From assembly GCA_035610365.1 (NCBI GenBank), contig CM069435.1, forward strand, positions 84,291,389-84,355,388: DNA of 64,000 nt. The letters are read 5' to 3'. Under the pieces are notes generated by a model. That model saw only the letters and a program-made list of their open reading frames with translations. It was not told the origin of the DNA and made no database searches. This stretch comes from Aquatica leii (Eukaryota; Arthropoda; Insecta; Coleoptera; Lampyridae). Position 1 is the first letter of the stretch. Every line of letters starts with the position of its first letter. Shown piece by piece: positions 1 through 10,499 of the stretch. The position numbers were made by a program, and so were the translations under genes.

Positions 1-182
1 CAATCATATATCGTGCTGTGTGTAACAAAAAAATGTCAATTTTTATAAACGTGTGTATTTGAGATGTAGTAATAACAAACTAAATTTAAGAATATTTTAA
101 TACTATTTGTGGTCATTCAAGCCGGACATAAAAATCAGCGTATAGAAAATCGTAGTTATTAAAAATTTCAGATTTCAGATTA

Positions 183-313
183 CACTGGTCTGTAAAAAAA
201 TATTTTTTATCGAGCCCTGACACTATTCCGGGTGATTCTTATGTAAAATGACGTCCTGAATCCAAATATGTCTTCCGTTTTCTTCCATCACCCACTATTT
301 TCGAGGGAGCCCC
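183..313 (+). repeat. Left terminal inverted repeat of the CMC-like element
   Basis: Starts CACTGGT and pairs with 2652-2772. The first 50 bases or so match with small gaps; the inner 80 bases match closely, including ATTCTTATGTAAAATGAC and the CATCACCCACT block. Preceded by TTA at 180-182. Confidence 0.8.
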
Positions 314-485
314 AAATCTCTAATTTTACCACTTTTCGATAAATTAATTATAATTTATGTATCGAACGATAATAATAATTATAATAATTATTATAATAAT
401 AAATATATATGGACATGAATTTACTTTAAATCGGAAAAAGAACTATTTTAGCTATAAACAGTAATAAATAAAAAGATATTCATCG

Positions 486-2168
486 TTACTTGGTGCTTGC
501 TGTCTTTTTATACCCTGAGATACAGTTCTCTCGTTTCAAAAACCAGCAGTACTCCACCAACATGTTTGCATTCCACTTCCCTGAAAATCTCTTCTCCAGC
601 TTAGCGATGTCTTGAAGGAACCGTTCCTCGTGTTTATCCGAGACTGCTCCTAAATTTTCAGGGAAAAAGTCCAGATGCGAGTGAAGGAAGTGAACTTTAA
701 GAGACATGTTACATCCTATGTCCTTGTACGCTAAAAGCAGTTCCTCGACGTGAGCGACATAATTTTCACTTTTGTGGTTACCCAGGAAGTTCTTACAAAC
801 GTTTTGAAATGCAAGCCAAGCTGGTTTTTCTTTTCGATTTAGGTGTTCAATAAACGTCGAATCTTAGAAGAGTTGTCTAATCTGGAGACCAACAAAAACG
901 CCTTCTTTGATTTTAGCTTCGCTAAGACGAGGAAATTTAGTTTTCAAAAATTGAAATGCGCCACCTGTCTTGTCCACTGCTTTCCCAAACTGCTTGATCA
1001 ATCCAAGTTTGATGTGTAAAGGTGGTAAGTAAATATTTTCCTTTGGAACCAAAGGATTCTGGGCAACATTTTTCTGACCAGGAATAAGATTTTCTCGCAG
1101 AGGCCAGTCCCGTACGATGTAATGTTTATCTCGGGCTCGGCTATCCCATTCACAAAAGAAGCAGCAATATTTTGTGAATCCTGTTTGCAGGCCCGTGAGT
1201 AGAGCAACAACTTTTAAGTCAGCGCAAAGTTTCCACTTATAATCATTATAACTAATTTTATCAAGGATTCTGAAGATGTTTTTGTACGTTTCTTTCATAT
1301 CAACAGATTATGCAACTGGAACTGATGGGAAGTCATTCCCATTTGCCAACAGGACAACTTTTAAGCTTGTTTTTGATGAGTCTATAAACAGTCTCCATTT
1401 GTCTGGGTCATATGGCATCTGTAGCTCTGTCATCAATAAATTTGCATTAGGGCAGAATACTAAACCTTTATCTTTTGAAAAAAGACATTTCAAGGTTGCT
1501 TGTCTGGTCCTGTAAGAAGATATTTTTACTCCCTTTTCTAAGAGATTACACTGTTGAAGTCGGGATCCTAAGAGCTGAGATTTAGTCCTGGGTAACTGCA
1601 AATCCCTGACAAGATCATTTAATTCCGATTGAGTGAGGAGGTGAGGTTGCCGAGAAACTAAATCTGAGCAATACTTTTCATCATCATTGAACGTATCATT
1701 CGAAGCCCCAGGTTGTGGCTCAGAGTCTTTTAAATCAAATTCCGGCTCTAAAGTATAAGTGTTTGGGGGCTCTGGGATTGGCAAAGTATCATTATGAGGA
1801 ACAGGTCTTAGAGCTGACGGAATATTGGAATACTGAATTGTATGCTTACTTTTGCTAGAAAACCCGACGGTCGAAGTCATACAAAAGTAACAATCTGTAA
1901 GATGACAGCGAGGTTCACGCCAAACCATGGGTACAGCAAATGGCATTGATTTACGGGTACCTTTGAGCCATTTGGTCAAAGTACTGTAACAAGTCGTACA
2001 GCAAACTGATGGAGCCCAAGTCTTGTCCTGGTCGCCAACTTGACAATCAAAGTACAATTTATAAGCTGTTTTAACAAGCGGAGAAAGGGGTTTTCGTTGC
2101 GCTTTTAAAGTTAATTCCCCGCAGACATAGCAGAAGCTATCGGGATGATTTTTACACTCGCGTGGCAT
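486..2168 (-). pseudogene. Transposase-like protein of the CMC-like element, two stops
   Basis: One minus-strand frame of about 560 codons, open except for TAA at 1308-1310 and TAA at 864-866. I start it at the Met of MPRECKNHPDSFCYVCGE (2166-2168), six codons inside the longest open frame, because this start begins the conserved part. The N-terminus is rich in Cys and His (CKNHP, CYVCGE, CCTTCYSTL, DCYFCM), probably zinc binding. The middle has RLFIDSSKTSLK, then CADLKVVALLTGLQ followed by KYCCFFCEWDSR, and the C-terminus has HSHLDFFPENLGAVSDKHEE. I infer a DDE-type RNase H fold with catalytic Asp (FIDSS), Asp (CADLK) and Glu (DKHEER). I recall this protein family as highly multiplied in arthropod genomes, usually without a function. 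Confidence 0.7.
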
Positions 2169-2651
2169 TATTAAACAGTAATTCAACGCCCGACATTAAC
2201 CACAAATCACACTTAGTCACTTGAAAAAATCCGCAGTAAAAATAGTTTTTCTGTTTTACACAAATGAACAGAAATGAACACAAAATCCAGCACGTTTAAA
2301 ACGTCGACAAGTTAACTCTGCAACAGCTATAGATGTACTGATCGAAGCAGTTAAGCAAACAATGTAATATACTATAATGAGAAGAGTAATGCAAGTTCAA
2401 GCCTGTCAAAAATTCCTGTTCAAACCTGCATGTGGTATTGAGATCGCCAACGTCGTGCAGTGAATCTTCCTAACTGTTTATTGATATTTTTTCTACTGTG
2501 CTTATATATTTGTATTTTATTGTTGTTTCTATATACATTTTATAGCAAAATTGTTGCCATATACTTTGGTATAAATTTTATTACCTGCTTTGGGATGTTT
2601 AACGGCTATAAGTTAAAATTCTAAAAAAAATGCAAAAAATAAAATAAAAAT

Positions 2652-2772
2652 GGGGTTCCCCCAAAATAAGTGGGTGATGGGTAAAAACGGAGCTCATTTT
2701 TAGATTCAAGAGGTCATTTTACATAAGAATCGTCAAGAATGATATCAGGGCCGATTTTCATGCAAACCAGTG
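2652..2772 (-). repeat. Right terminal inverted repeat of the CMC-like element
   Basis: Ends ACCAGTG, the complement of the left CACTGGT, and is followed by TTA at 2773-2775. The inner part, GGGTGATGG through GTCATTTTACATAAGAATC, mirrors the left end. Confidence 0.8.
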
Positions 2773-2775
2773 TTA

Positions 2776-3262
2776 TCACATGAAGTTCAATCGTCTCGTA
2801 AAACCTATCAGCGTTTTAGAAGATGATAAATGCGTTTTGCATGATATTTTTTTTGGAACTTTACCACATATAATTTTCAATCCTTTGCGATCTTGAAACT
2901 ACGGTGAAAACACCGTGTAATTCAAAAGAGTTCGACTGTGTTTACATTGTGTGTTTATTCTATTTGTACATGGTGTATTCACAGTGGTTCAACGAAGTAT
3001 CCACGGTAAATACACGCCAAATCAACAAATAGTGTTGCACATACACTGTAGAATTACTGTGGGTTTGACCTGTATACACCGTGGATACAATGTGTCACTA
3101 CCGTAATTATTGACAAACCGTAGATTTAGCATAGAATAACCATAGATTTGGCGTGTAATTACTGTGAAAACACCGTGGAGCTATCTATCGTTTTCTAAAC
3201 CTTAAGATAAACTCCATGCGCATGTGTTAAATCTATTATTCACAATAACCCACCAACTACAA
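2776..3262. other. No gene; cluster of ACCGTG/CACGGT-like motifs
   Basis: AT-rich spacer with no coding signal. Between about 2900 and 3182 variants of CACGGT, ACCGTG and TAATTACTGT recur many times in both orientations; a short inverted repeat (ACGGTG-AAAA-CACCGT) lies at 2901-2917 and GAAAACACCGTG occurs twice about 260 bp apart. It could be the subterminal repeat region of a lost DNA transposon. Confidence 0.4.
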
Positions 3263-3595
3263 TAAATGAAATACTTGTCGTACACGTGTTTTGGCTGCTA
3301 TGCTGTCATCCTTAGAAAACTGCGATACTAAAACTATAATTATGACTAAAGCTAATTTATACTAAAATTATATGTGACGCTTCGTTGCATCTCACTGATT
3401 GTCGCACGAAGTTGAACAATCTAAAAAAACCTAACGGTTCATAGTCATCGTTGTTTACCAATAAACATTTGTTTTTACAAATTTTCGCTCTCGTATAGAT
3501 CTAGTTTTTCGCTATTGTTTATTTTCTTAATTAATGTGATGTTTTCTAGCTTATGATTATTTTCGAACATATACACTGTGCAACACTGGATTTAT

Positions 3596-3745
3596 CTATT
3601 CTCTTATATTTGACATGAACTAAGTGCTAACTAGTTTTCAGAAATCCGGTTTGTCCTATACATATTTGGTTACAGTCTTTACAACAAATTTGATATATTC
3701 CCGATTTATCGCACATATCTATTACATCTTTCGGGTTAGTTAAAG
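3596..3745 (-). pseudogene. GIY-YIG endonuclease fragment of an inverted PLE copy
   Basis: The minus strand reads CDKSGIYQICCKDCNQICIG followed by QTG, which fits the GIY-YIG core of Penelope-like elements (Cys-rich linker between GIY and the YIGQT-like motif, here CIGQT). A stop follows about 15 codons later. Confidence 0.65.
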
Positions 3746-4034
3746 GTTTTTTATGTTATTCTTAGTTGTTGTTACTATTTTGTAATTAAATTTTAAGAAA
3801 ATATTTTGAAGTCCTCTAGTATATGTGAGATAGTACGGAAGTTTTACATATTTATTTTCTTTTTTGCTGTTAATATTTTGTAACGTAGTTACAAGAAGAT
3901 TATTTCGACCGAATTACGGTGATGTTCATTGAAGGCCTTTATTTACTAACATCAAAAAAATCCTTATGCCAAAATGGTTAAAGGCACGCGTAAGGTCTTG
4001 CTGGAACGTGAAAACATTGTAGCAAAACAACTCC

Positions 4035-5045
4035 GGTTCCAACTAACGGTATCCAGGTACCGAGAATGTACGGTTTACTTAAAGTACATAAGCCAGGAAA
4101 AACATTGCATCAAATCGTTTCAGGTATTAACGCTCCTACAGATCTGATATCAAAATGGTTATCAAATAAATTCAACAGTTTGGAGCATCAACAACTACAT
4201 TTTAGCTTAAAGAATTCTTACGAATTTATTGAAAACATTAAAAACGTTGAGCTGATTGAACATGAAATGTTAGTATCATTTGATGTAAGTGCATTGTTTC
4301 CGAGTGTCCCGATTGATAAGACCTTGGAGTATCTAAAATATATATTATGTGAGAACCATTCTGACAATTTAGAATTAAAAAAATTTATGAAATTAGCGAA
4401 ATTATGTATGGATCAATCATACTTTCAAATTAACAGTAATATTTACCACCAAATAAACGGAACAACGATTGGGCAACAGCTTGTCTCTATTTATGACTAA
4501 TTTGTTTATGAGTAGATTTAAAACCGATCTAAAGCCAAATTTACGTTACTTCCCAAAAATTTGGATAAGGTATGTCGAGGACATTTTTGCGGTCGTTCCT
4601 AGACACTTTAGTGACCGAAAAGGGTAATAAATTATATATTGACTTTTACCGCAAAGATTCCAACACCATACGATTTCAAGCAAATGATTCGAACCATAGC
4701 TTGCCATAAACGTACTGCTTTTCAATTTTTGATGCAACGATTATTGAATTTCCCATTGTCAAAGAGAATAAATATTAAAATATATTAAACATATTGCCAC
4801 AAACAATAGATTTTAGGAATTAATAGTCAACAATATCATTAGAAAGCAGAAACATAAATTAAATATTAAAAATGTGATTACGTTACAAAACCTTAACAAA
4901 TCCAGATCCAATAGATATGTACAATAAATCGAGAATATATAAAATTAGTTGTAATGACTGTAACTGAATATATACATAGAGCAAACCAGAAGACACCTGA
5001 AAACCCGTTATAAAGAGTAGCGCATGTCAAATATAAGAGAATAAA
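4035..5045 (+). pseudogene. Penelope-like RT plus GIY-YIG endonuclease, decayed
   Basis: Open from about 4035 to 4500 with the PLE RT signatures YGLLKVHKPGKT, IVSGINAPTDLISKWL and MLVSFDVSALFPSVPI. A frameshift lies near 4475; the next frame gives MTNLFMSRF and then RYVEDIFAV, where the catalytic box is YVED, so the usual YVDD has Glu at its third position. Downstream are FYRKDSNTIRF and, near 4910-5030, a GIY-YIG-like stretch (KSRIYKISCNDCN, IYI, QTRRHLKTRYKE) with a stop and a frameshift. The N-terminus is missing or unrecognisable. The copy is inactive. Confidence 0.7.
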
Positions 5046-5132
5046 TATATGTTTGTGAATTTTTAAAGATAACCTGAGCCATAAAATGGATTTCGCCAAA
5101 ATTGATACAAAAGTAAGGAAAAAAAAACAATC

Positions 5133-5560
5133 ATGGTAATGGACATCGATAAAACGGTGACAGAAAGAAAAGTTTATGAAAGTATAAGAGAAGAGATATA
5201 CAATATCACAGGGAAACCAGAACTCTACGGGCACAGGATGGGATCTAACACGAACAAAAACGGATTAAAATATGCCATGATCACTATTGGAGAACACATT
5301 ATTAACAAACTCTCAGGAAGAATTATTGGAAACGGTTGAAATAGAGGGCGAAAAAGTCTGGACGCCAAAAAAATGTGGCAAATGTCGGAGGATCGGCCAC
5401 AAAGCTAGAGAATGTATTAACAAGGATACACAAAAAAATGTCATAAATGATGTGAGGTAGGACATACGAGGAAAGACTGCACAAAGGAAGATTGGTGCTA
5501 TCTATGTAAAGACAAGGGGAATATGCTAAAACGACGAAATGTCCTATTTACAGATAGTTG
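5133..5560 (+). pseudogene. R1-like ORF1 (gag-like) with CCHC zinc knuckles
   Basis: The first 68 codons are open, then a TGA at 5337 ends the frame; reading on gives EKVWTPKKCGKCRRIGHKAR and further Cys/His-rich pieces (GHTRKDCTKEDWCYLCKDKG in shifted frames). These are tandem CCHC-type knuckles of a LINE gag-like protein that packages RNA. The region upstream of 5133 merges into the decayed Penelope element, so the ORF1 start is lost. Confidence 0.65.
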
Positions 5561-5689
5561 AGACATGATGGCATCAAAGAAAGAACATGAAACAACTCTA
5601 ACTTTAAACAATAGTAAAGTTCTACATTTTAAGGTAGATAATTTCATAAGCTAAGGTATAGATATACTAATTAAGATAAATTCAAAATG

Positions 5690-8075
5690 GAAAGTAATTC
5701 TCTAAAAGTAATGCAAATTAACATAGAAACTGCACGGACAGTCCACGATGTGGCACAAGCAAATGCCTATAAACATAACACGGACCTAATATTCTTTCAA
5801 GAACCTAACAAAAAAGTTACAACAAAGGACTAATACACGATCTGAGGACAGATGTAGCTATGCAGTACCAAAATAAAAATGCAGGAATTATTACTCATAT
5901 ATCAAAACAAGGGTATCTTAAAGTTGTGTTTAAAGAAAATGACATATATAACTGCTACATATCCCTAAATGTGCCACTAAATCACTACAAATAATATATA
6001 GATAGTATTATAGATGAAATATAGAATGGAGCTAAAGTAACACTCATAATAACGCAAAGTCATCTGCATCTCTATGGGGTGCATCAACTGCCGACAAACA
6101 AGGAAATTACTTAGTTGATTGGATTAATACTTTAAACCTCACAATAATTAACCGAGAAGATACACCAACTTTTGCTAGGGAAAATATTTGATCATTTATT
6201 GATATCACTACTGCAACTTCCAGAATCGCGGACAGAATCTACGGCTGAATGGTTACAGAAGATGAGATTCTCAGTTTACATAAGTGCATAGTCTTCCAAA
6301 TAAAAGAAGAAACCAGAAGCATAAAGATCAAGGAATCTCTACTAAAACAGGACAACACACTTAACCCCAATAGCATAGCCACGATGAACAATAACAAGAC
6401 AAAAAAGAGATGACGCATAAAAACAGATCATAGGACTAGAATAAGACAAAAAAGAGATGACGCAGAAAAGCAGATCTTAGGGTTAGAATACGAAAACAAA
6501 ACAGCAAAAAAATAAAAAAAAATCAAAAAATATCACTGGATAAATATATGCAGTTAGCTAAAAGGGGACATATGGGACGATGGGTATCGAAATAGTTACC
6601 AAGCAGTTGAAGGGAAACTTAACACCATATAATATTCACGACAGTAAAAGCAAAAGAATCATCAGATAACTCTTCCCATTCAAACATGAAAAACCGATTC
6701 CTAACGTCGCAGCTAATAACAGAGAACCCTTTAAGATCGAAGAACTGGTGGCTGCAAGAAAAATGTTGCAGGACACCTGGTTCAAACAAAATCCCGGCCA
6801 TAGCCAATAAGAAAGCAATTGCTACAATACCAGAAAAAATTCTCGATGTAATTAACCACGAGCTAAAAAGTGAAAATTTTCTAAAAATATGGAAAAAAGC
6901 TATAGTATGCCTTATTCCAAAAAACAGGACGTGAATCAAAAAAAGAAAGAATATAGACCTATATGTCTTATCGATATGATAGGAAAAACATACGAGCATA
7001 TGATTAAACACCGAATGGAGAAAGAAATGTCAGAAGAGAATGCACTCTCCGATCGTCAATTTGGATTCCGTAAAGGAAACTTTACCATTGATGCAGTAAA
7101 TACAGTGATTACACACGCAAAGGATAGAGCATTAAAATGGGAAGCGATGATACTGATTGATATCAAAAATGCATTTAATCTTGCCACTTGGAGCAAGATA
7201 ATCAACAAACTCTTAGATATAGAAATCCGCAATTACCTTATTAAGATAATATACAGTTATCTAAACAACAAAGAGATAATACATGGAAAAATCACACATA
7301 AGATAACCCAAGGTGTCCCACAAGGTTCCGTACTGGGACCCACTCTGTCAAACATTCTATATGATAGTGTATTGAAAGAGAGACTTGGCATTGGTAGTCG
7401 AGACCAAAAAACCATATGAGCTGATGCGCAAACGAGATAAAACGCTAACAAAAATTAAACGACCTATCCATAGCAGGAACAAGACCAAAGCTATAATATT
7501 ACGTAGGCCAAGAAAAAGGAATGGTATTTTTTTCAAGTTGAATGGGGTAAAGATTATAGTCGCTAAAAAAATTAAATATCTTGGAGTATGGATCGATGAC
7601 AAGATGATATGAGGCGAGCATGTAAAAATGACCATCATAAAAGCAGAAAAACGCGTAAACGCACTGTGCAGATTGATGCCGAATATAAGTGAACTTACTA
7701 GCTAAAAAAGGAGAATACTCTAAGAAGTTGTTCAATCGACGATAACATATGAAGCTTCAATATGGCACAGGGCCATGATTATGGAAGAATACAAGAACAT
7801 GCTGACAAGACTCCAATGAAGTATGCTGTCAAGAATTGCTATTGCGTGTAAAACAGTTTCAGCGGAAGCCTTACAGGTTCTCACGGGAATCCTACCTATT
7901 GACATACTTGTAAAGAAAAGACAAAATATATATAGTAATAGAAAGACACGCAACGACCAAAAAACATACATATTTGAAACAATAAGAAAAGATAGCTTTA
8001 GAAAATGACAAGAAAGGTGGAACTCAAACATTAAAGTAGTCCACTGAACAAAAATCTTAATTCCACAAATAGGCA
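5690..8075 (+). pseudogene. R1-like ORF2 (endonuclease-RT), catalytic RT box deleted
   Basis: Endonuclease traces: KVMQINIETARTVHDVAQAN, then DLIFFQEPNKKV, and later LWGASTADKQGNYLVDWI. The RT is open at 6889-7419 with EYRPICLIDMIGK, RQFGFRKGNFTIDAVN, MILIDIKNAFNLATWSKI and GVPQGSVLGPTLSNILYD. Immediately after VLKER at about 7382 the frame jumps to DLALVVETKKPYELM, so about 30 residues that should include the YADD box are missing and the frame is shifted. C-terminal motifs continue (KYLGVWIDDKM, VNALCRLMPNIS). The copy cannot make a working RT. Confidence 0.75.
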
Positions 8076-8203
8076 ATGTTAAATTTCCTGTTGAGTAGCA
8101 TGTGCGCAGCACTGTGGGTATTGTGGTTTGGAGTAGAAAAAGCGTTTAAGATTTTTTCTTGAAAAGAGGACTAGTAAAAAAAATATTGGAACCCACTGAG
8201 TTA

Positions 8204-8261
8204 TGCCCGGTTGTATAAAGCAAAGTTAACTATGTTGTTAGCTGCTTTATGCAACCGGACC
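8204..8261 (+). mobile_element. Deleted MITE with GCCCGGTTG ends
   Basis: A 58-bp foldback: TGCCCGGTTGTATAAAGC at the left pairs with GCTTTATGCAACCGGACC at the right. Flanked by TTA at 8201-8203 and 8262-8264. A longer relative with the same ends lies at 60277-60458. The TTA duplication suggests a PIF/Harbinger-type MITE (inference). Confidence 0.6.
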
Positions 8262-8465
8262 TTAGAGTTTAATTTAGATGTATGACTACAGTTATGTCAA
8301 AGAAAACGTTTAAACGTTGTTTTACAGCATTGTTTTCATGCTAACCAAGAAGACCAAAATGTAAAAGTTTGATGATGGTTTCAGTGGTTTTCATTTAAAA
8401 AAAACATTTGACATCTTACTTTTTATCAAAATCATTTTTTAAAAAACTTGTATATAGGTGCAATC

Positions 8466-9056
8466 ACATATATTTTTTTCCACTACTAGTTGTATACGCT
8501 TGCATTATTACGTATAATAGAAGGCCGTGAAGTTGTACTTTTTTAAGCGCAGGTAAATAATATTTCATTATTAACTAGTAGTTAATAATGAACATATTTA
8601 CATTTTCTGATAATACTACAACAGTTTCAACGAAAAAAAGTTTACCAAACTGCGTACCAAGAGCAAGAGAATTTATTTAATGCTAATTTAAGTTTTCAAA
8701 TCGCTCAATTAATAAATTAATTTGATTTTAAAAAGTAAGTTATTTGAAGTTCGCGCTTAATTAAATGTAAATATTATTGAGTTAAATATGTTTTAGATAT
8801 AATCAATGCTTAAAATAATAATGTTTTTAAACAATTTAAACAACTTTAGCAATAAAAACTTACGTTATCTGTTTATTTTTGTGTTTTAAATCACAATTAA
8901 GAATTACGTCAAAATTAATTCTATTAAACTAATGACAACTGTCAGAATTACTGACTTGATTTTTAATTTAAAATTAATATCTTAAATTTTAAATTTGATT
9001 TAGTAACAGGTAGAAAGGTTTTAATAACTCTAGTAGTGGAAAAAATTGTATATATA
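8466..9056. repeat. Candidate MITE with TTCCACTACTAG inverted ends
   Basis: ATATATTTTTTTCCACTACT at about 8468-8488 pairs with TCTAGTAGTGGAAAAAATTG at about 9027-9050. The 540 bp between are very AT-rich and non-coding. Inside, 8564-8576 and 8580-8592 form a perfect 13-bp palindrome around AGT. No target duplication is clear, so this is tentative. Confidence 0.35.
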
Positions 9057-9176
9057 ACACGGTTGAGAAGTTCATTATAACCTGCGCGATTTATATCCCT
9101 CGACGCTTCGCGTCTCGCGATATAATCTATCGCTTAGGTTATAATGATGCACTTCTCAACCTTGATATATAATATA
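9046..9176. repeat. Foldback with GC-rich centre
   Basis: GGTTGAGAAGTTCATTATAA near 9063 pairs with TTATAATGATGCACTTCTCA near 9141; AT-rich flanks (TATATATAAC against TTGATATATA) extend the stem. The loop holds a CpG-rich stretch, CTCGACGCTTCGCGTCTCGC. Similar architecture recurs at 25509-25672 and 30981-31215. Confidence 0.6.
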
Positions 9177-10224
9177 CTATTTACTTTACTTAATTGTTTT
9201 CACGCCGCTTTTTTGTTTTCAGATAGCTTTTGATTTAATTATTATTCTAAGAAGTGGTAAAATATTAAATACATTTAGCTGCTATTATACAAAGAAGAAG
9301 AACAGAGTAATAAATCAAAATAGAATACAATAAATGCATAATGTATAGGCAAGAATTCAAAACACGAAAACATTTTTAGAGAACAATACTAGAACGGAAA
9401 ACAAGAAATAAGTATTTTGTACCAGAAACAAGCAAATATTATTGTATGTAGTGTAGATAAGCAAAAGTGACAGAATAACTTTATTAAATTTCTGCAAATA
9501 AGCAAATAAAATTTTTCACATATAAATATTTTATAGTTTCCTCCGAAAATAAAATGTTTAAAACAGCACGTACTATGGAATGCGTAAATTTAAAAAACGC
9601 AAGTTATCGCTTTTATGGCATCTTTAGTTACTATAAATTTTAGATGAAATCTTAAAATTGCACAAAAATCTAGGGAAAGTTGTAATGTAAAACTAAATAA
9701 GCAAATTGCTAAAATTGCTGATGAAATAATAAAATTAGAAATTCAAATTTGATAATTATATAACTTGCTGTTTTATGAATAATCATCTTAGAAAGATACT
9801 TAAGAGTAACAACGCATTTTCGTAAATTCCTTAACGCTACATAGTTGTAAAAATAAATAATTAACATTCTAATTACACATAGTATTTATATGCGAGTTTT
9901 AAATTTTTAATATGTAAATAACAGTAGCGTGCTAATTTCTTAGATGTTAATTTTAAAATGTGTTCGCCGACTTTGTACTTTTGGATTGTGCGTAGAAACT
10001 AAATCTGCATGTAGCTATTACAGGTATATTATAAGTAGTGATATTCTTTCATTTTACTTTTTATCTGATTTCACACAGTTTAGAAACATAAGAGAGAGTA
10101 TCCCAGGGCTGATTAGTTCCAAAATGACAAAACAGTTGTTCACTGGTTTCGGTTAGTAATTCCTGCAAGCCGCAACTAACAAATTTTTGCTCTTTATTGG
10201 TAAAGTTAGTAATGTAATCTTTGG
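9177..10224. other. AT-rich spacer, no recognised gene
   Basis: A 70-codon plus-strand ORF lies at 9944-10156 (it begins MLILKCVRRLCTFGLCVETK). It resembles nothing I know and has no supporting context. Nothing else stands out. Confidence 0.5.
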
Positions 10225-10393
10225 GTAAATGGTGTAATTATTTATTTAAAAAACACACAAGCTTTTGAACGTGGTCTACGTTTTTCTTCAGGTGACAATT
10301 AATAAAATAACAATTATAAAACTAAGGTAACTGGAAAAAACAGATGTTCGGAAAACTTGATAAATGTTGTAAGTTCTTTTAGCTACAGCATTT
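10225..10393 (+). repeat. Left inverted terminal copy of the Penelope-like element
   Basis: Matches the reverse complement of 12512-12691 with scattered substitutions and a short indel. Outer edge GTAAATGGTGTAATTATTTA, inner edge TTTTAGCTACAGCATTT. Confidence 0.8.
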
Positions 10394-10499
10394 GCTAGAA
10401 GGTCTAAAGAAAACCCACCATTAAAAACTCTAGATGTAGCTTATAGTGTATTTGGTGGATAAAGTAAAGATCAAAAAATTACAGGTAACCAGGTGTCAG

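Larger units (their letters stand above)
183..2772 (-). mobile_element. CMC-like (CACTA-type) DNA transposon, complete ends
   Basis: A DNA transposon of about 2.6 kb. The ends are inverted repeats: the left one (183-313) and the reverse complement of the right one (2652-2772) both begin CACTGGT and share a long block reading GATTCTTATGTAAAATGAC and later CCATCACCCACT. The element is flanked on both sides by TTA (180-182 and 2773-2775), which I read as a 3-bp target duplication. CACTG termini and a 3-bp duplication fit the CACTA/Mirage/Chapaev (CMC) group; the superfamily assignment is inference. It encodes one protein on the minus strand with two in-frame stops. The well-matched ends and few lesions suggest a fairly young, recently inactivated copy. 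Confidence 0.8.
3263..5090. mobile_element. Penelope-like element with an inverted 3' fragment upstream
   Basis: Two parts in opposite orientation. On the minus strand, 3745 down to 3263 reads as a GIY-YIG endonuclease end (GIYQICCKDCNQICIGQTG at about 3640-3715) followed by a non-coding tail. On the plus strand, about 4035-5045 reads as a Penelope-type RT and then another GIY-YIG domain. Both halves share CATGTCAAATATAAGAGAAT downstream of the endonuclease, so they come from the same or a close family. Inverted partial copies beside the main body are typical of Penelope-like insertions. Borders are approximate. Confidence 0.65.
5110..8075 (+). mobile_element. R1-like non-LTR retrotransposon (LINE), inactive
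   Basis: Two-ORF element in the usual order: gag-like ORF1 with zinc knuckles (about 5133-5560), then ORF2 with an APE-type endonuclease (about 5690-6330), RT (about 6690-7380) and a C-terminal region (to about 8075). Order and motifs fit the R1/LOA group, but no insertion into rDNA is visible. No target duplication was found. Many stops and frameshifts, and the RT active site is deleted. Confidence 0.75.

Noticed and set aside
369-412. AATAATAAT-type microsatellite
   Set aside because: Short, low-complexity AT run inside the transposon; nothing special.
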